Shown: positions 5,628 through 11,690 of the stretch, in pieces
How positions within the stretch are numbered: position 1 is the stretch's first letter
Layout of the letters: each line of letters begins with the position of its first letter
DNA from: Acidobacteriota bacterium
Lineage (GTDB): Bacteria; Acidobacteriota; UBA6911; RPQK01
Length of the DNA stretch: 12,120 nt
Assembly (NCBI GenBank): GCA_003819755.1
Contig: RPQK01000140.1
Location: forward strand, 1-12,120
Direction of reading: 5' to 3'
Made by a program: the position numbers and the translations under genes
The notes under the pieces: model-generated
Told to the model about the DNA's origin: nothing
Seen by the model: the letters and a program-made list of their open reading frames with translations, nothing else
Database searches by the model: none

Positions 5628-7784
5628 ATGGCGCCGTCCTGCTTGTGGCAACGGGGGCGCCAGCCCTCTCGTGCGCGCCCAATGAAGACAATGGCTTCTC
5701 CTCCTTCTTCCCGAAGAGCTTCGATCCTGACAAACTGCCCGGTTGTCTTCCTGCTCTTCTTGAGCTTTTCCTCAAGCGCCTGGTCGATCGGGACGTGGAC
5801 TTTTGTGGACCACAATCACACAGGACCCGGCTGCACTGTGACAGTCGGACTCAATTTCAATTCAGTGAAGTCTGCCGAAGACCCGGTCATAGCCGGGTAT
5901 GACGGCAATCTCTATGTGGCGTGGTCAGAACCGGATGATGCAGCGCCGGTGAGTAAGCATCACATACGGGTCAAGAAATACACGGTCAGCGACGGCGCCT
6001 GGTCCTGGGTAGACGGCGGAGGCGTCAACGGGCTGAATTTTGATCCCTCAAAGGAAGCGAGACGGCCGGCCCTGGCCGTATACGGGGGCAATCTGTATCT
6101 CGCCTGGGATGAGTACTTGACGGTGTCCGCTCGAATCAGGGTCAGAAGGTACGATGGCGACTCAACTTGGACTGCGGTCGATGGCGGAGAGGGTCTGAAT
6201 CATTTCACGGGCGGCGGTGATGCCGCCGACGTAACCCTGAGCGTCATCGCCGGAGAGCTTTACGCCGCTTGGGACGAGAGGAACCAGGTGCCAGGCAGTG
6301 AGGATCCGTTCCGCCAGATCCGGGTCAAGAAGTATAACGGCGCCACGTGGACGTTTGTTGATCACGATCATACAGGCGCCCTCTGTATACAACCCGGTAT
6401 CAACCAAAACTTCCTGAAACACGGATTCCGTCCTCGGCTGATCGAGCGCAACGGCGCGCCTTACGTGGTTTGGGCGGAGGAGTACGGAGCATCCAACATC
6501 CAGCAACTCAGGGCGAAATGCTATGGCTGCGATACCGCGGGAACGTGGACTCCCGTTGACGGCGGCGGTGACACAGGACTGAACTACAATACCGGCACTC
6601 ACGCGAACCTGCCCTCTTTGGGGGTGCTCAACAATATCGTCTATCTGGCCTGGTACGAAGGAGTAGAACCACCGTACAATACCGGATTACCAAACGTTTA
6701 TCTTAAGTCGTATAACGGATCCTGGAACGCGATTGACGGTGGGCAACTGGATGGGGGACTGGATTACGGTTCCCTTACATTCGCTGTCAATCCGGAACTG
6801 TTGTCCCATAATCACGTCCTCTACGTCGTCTGGGATGAAGAGAACGACACCACGACCTACATCCCTCAGATTCGGGTCAAGAAGTACAACGGGTCCGGTT
6901 TTTCGTCGATGGACGGGGGAGGAACGACCGGTCTCAATCACAATACCGGTGTAACCTCCAACAATCCGTCCCTGTGCGTCTTGAACGACAACTTGTATGT
7001 CGTGTGGGAAGAAGGCGCACCCAAGCAGCTTCGCGTCAAGAAGCTGGGCCTCCCTTCCGCCGGCCTGGCGCCCGATGCCGCCTTGACGGAACTAAACCTC
7101 GATTCGAGATCGATCACCGTTACGCTGGCAAACACCACGTTTGCGGACGCAACCTTGTCGAGCGTCAACTTCACCCTCAGCAACGCGCCCAGCGGCTTAA
7201 CCGTTGAGAACGTGTCGTACACCGACTCGCAACATTGCCAGCTGAACCTGGCCTATGACGGCACAGACCTTGATGCGGACGTGACCGACCTGGGGCTGAC
7301 AATCGCAGGATCGGAACTGGCCGACGGGGATCCGGTGACCGCCTCCAACGTTCTCTCGATCGCAGCAACGATCGAGACCATTCCTACGGTCACAACCACC
7401 GACCCGCCGTCCGTTACGGCGACCTCGGCGACAGTCGCCGGGAACGTTACCTCTGACGGTAACGCAACCGTCACTGAACGGGGCATAGAATACAAGAAGA
7501 GCACGGACGGGACTTATACGAGGGTGGCGGCCGATACGGGCGGGACTGGCGCCTATTCCGTCACGATTACAGGTCTGACCGCCAGTACCGCGTATAACGC
7601 CCGGGCCTACGCCATCAATGAAGAAGGAACGGCCACTGGCGATGTCATAGACTTCACCACAACACCGACAGCAGTGACTTTCCGCCAAGCCGCCGGGAGT
7701 CGTGCGGCAGACTGGAGAGTACCGCTGATGATCCTTGCGCTTCTGGGGCTCATGGCGGTGACCGTCTTCGTCCTCCGGAAATAG
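5628..7784 (+). CDS. Predicted seven-bladed beta-propeller exoprotein with Ig/FN3-like domains and C-terminal anchor
   Basis: Protein of 718 residues from ATG 5628 (GAGG at 5621-5624, spacing 3). Starts at 5682 or 5691 would give a more usual signal peptide (MASPPSSRRASILTNCPVVFLLFLSFSSSAWS), so the start is uncertain. Residues of about 55-475 contain seven units marked by LY(V/L/A)(A/V)W near 95, 156, 211, 279, 338, 398 and 456. Several are followed by QIRVKKYNG, W..VDGGG and GLN.N. This fits a seven-bladed propeller. I cannot name a family. Residues 484-582 look Ig-like. Residues 586-680 look like a fibronectin type III-like module (TVTTTDPPSVTATSATVAG...). The end (698-718) is a hydrophobic segment followed by RK, a membrane or sorting anchor without a visible PEP motif. 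The gene lies 41 bases after the discoidin gene and may belong to its transcript. Confidence 0.85.
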   Translation: MAPSCLWQRGRQPSRARPMKTMASPPSSRRASILTNCPVVFLLFLSFSSSAWSIGTWTFVDHNHTGPGCTVTVGLNFNSVKSAEDPVIAGYDGNLYVAWSEPDDAAPVSKHHIRVKKYTVSDGAWSWVDGGGVNGLNFDPSKEARRPALAVYGGNLYLAWDEYLTVSARIRVRRYDGDSTWTAVDGGEGLNHFTGGGDAADVTLSVIAGELYAAWDERNQVPGSEDPFRQIRVKKYNGATWTFVDHDHTGALCIQPGINQNFLKHGFRPRLIERNGAPYVVWAEEYGASNIQQLRAKCYGCDTAGTWTPVDGGGDTGLNYNTGTHANLPSLGVLNNIVYLAWYEGVEPPYNTGLPNVYLKSYNGSWNAIDGGQLDGGLDYGSLTFAVNPELLSHNHVLYVVWDEENDTTTYIPQIRVKKYNGSGFSSMDGGGTTGLNHNTGVTSNNPSLCVLNDNLYVVWEEGAPKQLRVKKLGLPSAGLAPDAALTELNLDSRSITVTLANTTFADATLSSVNFTLSNAPSGLTVENVSYTDSQHCQLNLAYDGTDLDADVTDLGLTIAGSELADGDPVTASNVLSIAATIETIPTVTTTDPPSVTATSATVAGNVTSDGNATVTERGIEYKKSTDGTYTRVAADTGGTGAYSVTITGLTASTAYNARAYAINEEGTATGDVIDFTTTPTAVTFRQAAGSRAADWRVPLMILALLGLMAVTVFVLRK

Positions 7785-7845
7785 CACTGCTTCGCCATCG
7801 GATCATATAAATGTCCCCGGCGTCGGTTTTTTCATTTTTGCAGTA

Positions 7846-8703
7846 TCAACCGGCTTCTACGAGTTTGGCACACTGCCGCAAGAAGAAGTCCCGGGTCCAA
7901 AGTTCCAGCGACGGCAGTTCGTGCGGCTTCAGGAAGCGCTGCACGTCCCTGCGGGCCTGCATCCAGTCATGCTCGAGGATCAACGCGCGGAGGTTTTCCA
8001 CACACCAGGCATTGTCGGTGGAAGGCGATTTCCCCTTCCATGGCCCCTGCTGATCCAGGGCCGCCGAAAGCAACGTCTGATTGATTGGAGTCCTTCGTGC
8101 CGTGTGCCAAATAAAGTCGTACCAGTCGCGTCCCTTCAGATAGCTGCGACACAGAAGCGCGTGGAGCTTGCCCGCAAACAAACTGGGAAGATCTAAAACG
8201 CGCACCGCCGCAGGGAAGGGGAAGTCCAGAACCGGCATCTCAAATGTTGCGCCCGAGGGCGGATTCGTGTCGACCTCCAGTTTGACGCGTAGTCTCCGCA
8301 TTGGACCGGTTCGGGACCGGTAATTCAGGCGGAGAAGCTTGCCCACGGAATCATCCTTGAGGAAGGCCTGCCTGACGGTTGCGCCCGCCTCGGAGCGGTC
8401 GTCGATTTCGAACTCGTAGCCATAGACAATCAGTTCCTGACGGATTCGGTCCAAATACGGGGCAAGTTGAAACGACGGGTCCGGGGCATCGAGAGCAAAG
8501 TCCAGGTGTTCCGAGAATCGTTGCAGGCCATGGAAAATGCGCAGACACGTGCCTCCCTGAAAACCCGCCCGGCTGAAGATGTCCGTGCGCCCGAGACCCG
8601 CGAGGACGATCTCCTGGGTGATCTCACGCACGGCGTGCTCCTCCTCGATCATTGAGTGGCAGTCATACGACGTGAGTCGATCCTGGATCATTTGGACACT
8701 CAT
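7846..8703 (-). CDS. AbiEii/AbiGii-type nucleotidyltransferase toxin, catalytic Asp replaced
   Basis: Protein of 285 residues, full length for the family (PF08843). Visible motifs are the nucleotidyltransferase signature GGTCLR (residues 50-55), RFSEHLDF (62-69), AGKLHALLCRSYLKGRDWYDF (near residues 187-207, with the conserved Lys and RDxYDL-like motif). AbiEii toxins of type IV toxin-antitoxin modules transfer nucleotides to a cellular target, which in studied members is tRNA. The usual motif is RFSEDLDF. Here the first acidic residue is His66 (CAC, 8506-8508), one base away from Asp, while the second Asp (68) is kept. Loss of a metal-binding carboxylate should abolish transfer. The gene overlaps the upstream antitoxin stop by 4 bases (ATGA), the standard AbiE arrangement. 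It converges with the propeller gene, 61 bases away. Confidence 0.9.
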   Translation of the reverse strand: MSVQMIQDRLTSYDCHSMIEEEHAVREITQEIVLAGLGRTDIFSRAGFQGGTCLRIFHGLQRFSEHLDFALDAPDPSFQLAPYLDRIRQELIVYGYEFEIDDRSEAGATVRQAFLKDDSVGKLLRLNYRSRTGPMRRLRVKLEVDTNPPSGATFEMPVLDFPFPAAVRVLDLPSLFAGKLHALLCRSYLKGRDWYDFIWHTARRTPINQTLLSAALDQQGPWKGKSPSTDNAWCVENLRALILEHDWMQARRDVQRFLKPHELPSLELWTRDFFLRQCAKLVEAG

Positions 8704-8975
8704 AGCTTCAAGTCCTCTCTCAGCCCCCCCAGAAAACGCCGAATGCGGCCGGAGCTGTATGCGGACATGACTTCCTCGAACATGTCGGCGGTCAGCGACT
8801 CGAATTCCCGCTCGTCCACGCGCAGGCTTTCGACCACCGGGGCTGCCGAGGTCCAGTCCCGCCTCCGGGCATAGACGAGATCGCTCAACGCCTTTAGCGG
8901 CGTCGCCAGAAAGTAGGCGCCTCCTCCGTCGGGCGTCACTCTGCGGACTCCGGCAAGGAACTCACGCTGGGGCAC
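8700..8975 (-). pseudogene. AbiEi-type antitoxin, only the C-terminal part remains
   Basis: The 91-residue frame from GTG 8975 includes VPQREFLAGVRRVTPDGG, then AYFLATPLKALSDLVY, then DWTSAAPVVESLRVDE and RRFLGGLRED. This is the C-terminal antitoxin half of AbiEi-like regulators ('transcriptional regulator of viral defence'). Such proteins are typically about 200 residues with an N-terminal winged helix that represses the operon. Here the frame stays open only to 9044 and meets a stop at 9045-9047, and no winged-helix sequence is found upstream in any frame. The antitoxin therefore seems to have lost its DNA-binding half. The short remaining protein could still be made, since some AbiEi C-terminal domains neutralise toxin on their own, but this is inference. 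Confidence 0.7.
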
Positions 8976-9452
8976 ACGGGTGAAAGTGAACAGACAGATC
9001 GAAAGCTCGAACGTCGAGAGCAGGTCAGTCTGACGCGGCCAGCACTACTAACCGAGCTAACAGGATCGAAGGTTCATCCGACTCTCCAGAGACAGACTCA
9101 AATCGCTCGAGGTAATCGGAATTGCGGAGGGCCAAGCCGGCCAGTCCATCAAAATAGGCCGATCTCGGATCGAACCTGGTTATCTGCGGTTTGGCCCAGG
9201 TGGCCGGATTCTTTAGAATTGCGCTGTCATTCCCAGGTGGCGACATCGCCCAGGAACAGGCTGTACGCGGCGACCTGCGCCGTCCACCAGGTGTTGTGGC
9301 CGGTGTTCCGCAAGAACCGGAAGCTGCTCGGCCTGCTCTGCCACTGCTGCCTGGGAGACCCTGCGGGAGATGCACCAGGCCGCCTTCCCCGAGGAGGACG
9401 CATTTGCTACCCTATTCACCATTCCAAGGGTTGGGGATGCAGCGGGGAAACC
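8976..9452. other. Degenerate region between AbiE remnant and repeat protein
   Basis: No intact gene is recognisable in these 477 bases. On the minus strand, one frame reads RNTGHNTWWTAQVAAYSLF followed by LGD and then a stop near 9220-9225. After a frame change, RFDPRSAYFDGLAGLALRNS runs to a stop near 9055. These look like protein rather than chance, so a broken minus-strand gene is likely. The NTGHNTWWTAQ helix is loosely reminiscent of alpha/alpha-toroid polysaccharide lyases, but I would not name it on that. The plus-strand frame that reads into the 9453 gene has no signal-like start and is better excluded. Confidence 0.4.
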
Positions 9453-10547
9453 ATGGAACGAAAATGCTTGGACTTTCTCTTAATCACGATGATGCTGGGA
9501 TCGCCACACGCGCTGCAGGCCGCCAGCCCGATTGTGGTCTCGAGCGTCAACTTCAACGACTCGACCACTGGCACATGGACACAAAGCGGCAGCGCAACGC
9601 TGGCCTATGGGGACGACGGTCAGGGCGGGCAGGCGTTGAGCATCACCCGGGCAGCCGATTACGAGGGCATCCAATCGCCGACCGGGCTGTTGCAGGCAGG
9701 CGTGGAGTATACCTTCTCGATGCGCGCCAAACTCGCCGCAGGCGGCCCGGCCTCCACCGGCGTCCGCTTCGTGGTCAAACCCAACTACAACTGGGTGGCA
9801 AACACCACGATCAACGACACGAGTTGGACCACCATCAGCGGCATCTACACCCTGCCGGCGGGCGTCGATCCGGCGGCGACGCAGATCTATATCGGCAGTA
9901 CCGACCAGACGGGACCGTATACGATCCTCATCGATGACATCCTCATCACGCGTCCGGCGGCGGTCGTCACCATCTCGAGCGTCAACTTCAACGACTCGAC
10001 CACTGGCACATGGACACAAAGCGGCAGCCCAACGCTGGCCTATGCGGACGACGGTCCGGGTGGCCAAGCGTTAAGCATCACCCGGGCAGCCGATTACGAG
10101 GGCATCCAATCGCCGACCGGGCTTCTGCAGGCAGGCGTTGAGTATACCTTCTCGATGCGCGCCAAACTCGCCGCAGGCGGCCCGGCCTCCACCGGCGTCC
10201 GCTTCGTGGTCAAACCCAACTACAACTGGGTGGCAAACACCACGATCAATGACACGGGTTGGACCACCATCAGCGGCATCTACACCCTGCCGGCGGGCGT
10301 CGATCCGGCGACGGCGCAGATCTATATCGGCAGCACCGACCAGACGGGACCGTATACGATCCTCATCGATGACATCCTCATCACCGCTCCGGATACCGGC
10401 CCATCGATGGTGACGATAAGTCAGTTGAGGGCTTATCCAGAGCCGGCAATCATTTGGGCGGCGCCAACGGTAGTAGTAGTTTTGTTTATAGGAAGCCTCT
10501 TCATTGGGTATAGGAGACGAAGAACCAAGGCAGATAATATATTGTAG
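9453..10547 (+). CDS. Secreted two-domain repeat protein with PEP-CTERM-like tail
   Basis: Protein of 364 residues. The ATG at 9453 (GGGGA at 9444-9448) gives a signal peptide MERKCLDFLLITMMLGSPHALQA. An upstream in-frame start at 9219 adds unrelated cysteine-rich sequence. Residues of about 28-166 and 173-311 are two nearly identical copies of one beta-rich domain: VSSVNFNDSTTGTWTQSGS, then ADYEGIQSP, EYTFSMRAKL, WTTISGIYTLPAGVDP and YTILIDDILIT. The layout resembles family 4/9 carbohydrate-binding modules (CBM_4_9-like jelly rolls), so glycan binding is a reasonable guess. No catalytic domain is present. The end reads YPEPAIIWAAP, a hydrophobic stretch (about 334-353), then RRRR (354-357) and TKADNIL. 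PEP, membrane helix and arginine cluster are the three parts of a PEP-CTERM exosortase signal, although the tail after RRRR is longer than usual. Confidence 0.88.
   Translation: MERKCLDFLLITMMLGSPHALQAASPIVVSSVNFNDSTTGTWTQSGSATLAYGDDGQGGQALSITRAADYEGIQSPTGLLQAGVEYTFSMRAKLAAGGPASTGVRFVVKPNYNWVANTTINDTSWTTISGIYTLPAGVDPAATQIYIGSTDQTGPYTILIDDILITRPAAVVTISSVNFNDSTTGTWTQSGSPTLAYADDGPGGQALSITRAADYEGIQSPTGLLQAGVEYTFSMRAKLAAGGPASTGVRFVVKPNYNWVANTTINDTGWTTISGIYTLPAGVDPATAQIYIGSTDQTGPYTILIDDILITAPDTGPSMVTISQLRAYPEPAIIWAAPTVVVVLFIGSLFIGYRRRRTKADNIL
9541..10384 (+). repeat. 435-bp tandem duplication inside the secreted protein gene
   Basis: The segment 9541-9949 is repeated at 9976-10384 with an offset of 435 bases (145 codons). 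By eye I count about 15 mismatches over 409 bases, roughly 96% identity. Several mismatches are silent third-position changes and two neighbouring codons are swapped (GCG ACG against ACG GCG). The duplication keeps the reading frame and doubles the domain. The high identity indicates a recent event or ongoing gene conversion. Confidence 0.95.
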
Positions 10548-10651
10548 AAATGGATGCAAAACCGCTCAGTCTCAAGCTTCTCGAACCCGGCGACCGCAAA
10601 GATGGACAGCTTTCGACAGAACAGCTCCGGACCTACCTTCTTTAGCACCCC

Positions 10652-10777
10652 GTGGGCACAATCGGCGGGAAGAAACTCGAAATCACCAGGAACAAAAAGG
10701 GCCGCAGACTGTTGCGGCCCTTTGGTTTAACCTGGTTGCGGGGGAAGGGATTTGAACCCTCGACCTTTGGGTTATGA
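10652..10777 (+). pseudogene. Integrase C-terminal tail remnant, copy B
   Basis: One frame reads VGTIGGKKLEITRNKKGRRL, then LRPFGLTWLRGKGFEPSTFGL and TGA at 10775-10777. It parallels the GTIW...NKKGRKLLRPFVLTW ending of the integrase remnant at copy A, so this is also the far 3' end of an integrase gene running antisense into a tRNA 3' half. The catalytic region is not found upstream. An unrelated 31-codon frame lies there instead. Only the last 40 or so codons survive. Confidence 0.55.
10696..10723. terminator. Hairpin terminator at integrase end, copy B
   Basis: AAAGGGCCGCA (10696-10706) pairs perfectly with TGCGGCCCTTT (10713-10723), an 11-bp stem with a 6-base loop. A-rich sequence lies on its left and T-rich sequence on its right, so it could work in both directions. 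The loop bases differ from copy A (GACTGT against AGTTAC) while the stem is kept. Confidence 0.6.
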
Positions 10778-10778
10778 G
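10733..10778 (-). pseudogene. tRNA-Met(CAU) 3' half, att core (copy B)
   Basis: The same 3' half as at 1077-1121: anticodon loop CTCATAA (CAU at 10774-10776), T loop TTCAAAT, acceptor strand and CCA. This copy has one extra base between the T stem and the acceptor strand (CCCTTCCCCC against CCCTCCCCC), which spoils the canonical 5+7 geometry. The 5' half is again missing. It is not a working tRNA. Confidence 0.7.
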
Positions 10779-10882
10779 GGCAAAGCGCTAAAACCCATAA
10801 TTCCTTTATTTGCAACACATTTTCCCTCACACGTCAGTATCTTGGGTAGAGTTGGGTTGATTTGATTGTTTTGGCTTGTCGT

Positions 10883-10905
10883 GGGCACAATTTCGGGCAC
10901 AATTT
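10883..10905. repeat. Tandem GGGCACAATTT motif
   Basis: GGGCACAATTT occurs at 10883-10893 and 10895-10905, 12 bases apart. It also occurs at 998-1008 inside the integrase remnant, and a shorter GGGCACAAT at 10654-10662 in the second remnant. All copies lie within about 110 bases of a tRNA-half repeat and in the same orientation. They could be integrase arm-type binding sites, or the 'GTI' codons of integrase tails repeated by successive insertions. The rest of 10826-11047 shows only a 15-base palindrome (GGCACAC-C-GTGTGCC, 10942-10956) and no gene. Confidence 0.4.
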
Positions 10906-11047
10906 GATGGGGTCAACCCCTCTGGTGAGACAGTCTGAATCGGCACACCGTGTGCCTGTGGTGTTTTCGTTTCCGTGCGATCGGTGATGGCAGCTGACTT
11001 GGGAGCAAGACAACGCCGACACTCAGCACCCTCGACTTATCCACATT

Positions 11048-11500
11048 TCAGTCCCCTTTCCTTCGGGGACGCCTGGAGTCGATCCGAAGGTCAGGAGCCG
11101 GGGTGGCCGAGATTTTAGTCAACTTCTTCCTGACCGCTGCCAACAGTTCGGGTGACGCATAGAAACTGGTGCGACTGAGCTTTTCGATCACAGCTTGCCC
11201 GTCGAATAGCCCCCGCAAAGCACCGTCGAGAATCACCGCCAATGTTCTACGACTTTGAGACCAAGCGCCTGCGCGGCTTCGCGTCCCTGCCTCTCATCCA
11301 TCAAGAGACGTTCGGCGCCGAGCTCCAGCGCCAGTGCAATAGCCTCACGCTCTCCAGCGTCGAGTGACAGGTCGGCGGGTGTCGACTGCGGTGCCTTGAT
11401 CTCCAATCAAGTGGGCGGACGGCTGGCCCACGCGGCAGCCGGCGACCGTTCGTGACGCAATTCCGCCAGGACGGTGGGCGCAGCGGCGGTGATCGTCGGC
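11048..11500 (-). pseudogene. PIN-domain (DUF3368-like) toxin, broken by a stop and a frameshift
   Basis: Read on the minus strand with repairs, this is a PIN-domain ribonuclease of the kind found in toxin-antitoxin pairs: TVLAELRHERSPAAAWASRP, PT-(stop)-LEIKAP, then LSLDAGEREAIALALELGAE, RLLMDERQGREAAQALGLKV, then after a frame change LAVILDGALRGLF and TSFYASPELLAAV. The conserved acidic positions GERE and DER are present. The first lesion is TGA at 11407-11409 where TGG (Trp) is expected. The second is a missing base near 11243-11248, where GTAGAACATTG would read V-G-T-L if one G were restored. The N-terminal DTS motif is not found. A 6-bp hairpin (11051-11070) closes the gene. No antitoxin gene was recognised next to it. 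Confidence 0.75.
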
Positions 11501-11538
11501 TCGGCGGTTATTCTTTTCGATCCGATCTTTCAAGGCCT

Positions 11539-11596
11539 GCGTCCCCTGGGGGGCCCCCGGGGGTGCTCGGGTCCCACCGGCGCTCCCAGGGGACGC
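11539..11596. repeat. GC-rich inverted repeat
   Basis: GCGTCCCCTGGG (11539-11550) and CCCAGGGGACGC (11585-11596) form a perfect 12-bp inverted repeat around 34 bases that contain a second palindrome, GGGCCCCCGGGGG. There is no T-run on either strand. It lies about 95 bases beyond the stop of the minus-strand gene at 11691 and ahead of the PIN pseudogene. It could be a stable transcript 3' end, a scar of an inserted small element, or a spurious GC-rich fold. The 11501-11690 interval holds no gene that I recognise. Confidence 0.55.
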
Positions 11597-11690
11597 CTCC
11601 AATCGGACGGCCGCCGCTGGGCTCAACCGCGCCCTGATTCTCACTATTTGCGGTGGAAATTGAAGCCCACGGCACGAAGGATACGCAAAG

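Larger units (their letters stand above)
10691..10825. repeat. Composite att-like direct repeat, copy B
   Basis: A 135-bp match to 1035-1167: the same integrase tail codons, hairpin, tRNA-Met(CAU) 3' half and non-tRNA tail ending ATTTTCC. The hairpin stem and the tRNA part are nearly identical. The flank after GAGGGCA is diverged but alignable. The two copies lie in direct orientation 9.66 kb apart and enclose all the intact genes of the centre of the window. Confidence 0.8.

Noticed and set aside
5570..5815. Minus-strand 81-residue frame (VPIDQALEEKLKKSRKTTG...)
   Set aside because: It looks protein-like at first, but it is antisense to the signal-peptide region of the propeller gene. No homologous motif or ribosome site supports it.
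7197..7787. Minus-strand 196-residue open frame opposite the propeller gene
   Set aside because: It lies wholly antisense to the Ig/FN3-like and anchor coding region, with low-complexity Arg/Gly/Cys composition and no known motif.
7795..7835. Terminator between the convergent propeller and AbiEii genes
   Set aside because: The T-run at about 7827-7832 is preceded by only a 3-4 bp stem, too weak to call.
9219..9452. N-terminal extension of the duplicated-domain protein
   Set aside because: The extension is Cys/Arg-rich and precedes a clean signal peptide at 9453 that has its own ribosome binding site.
10550..10645. 31-codon plus-strand frame MDAKPLSLKLLEPGDRKDGQ...
   Set aside because: It starts just after the stop of the preceding gene without a clear ribosome site and has no recognisable motif. 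It is more likely debris upstream of the integrase tail.
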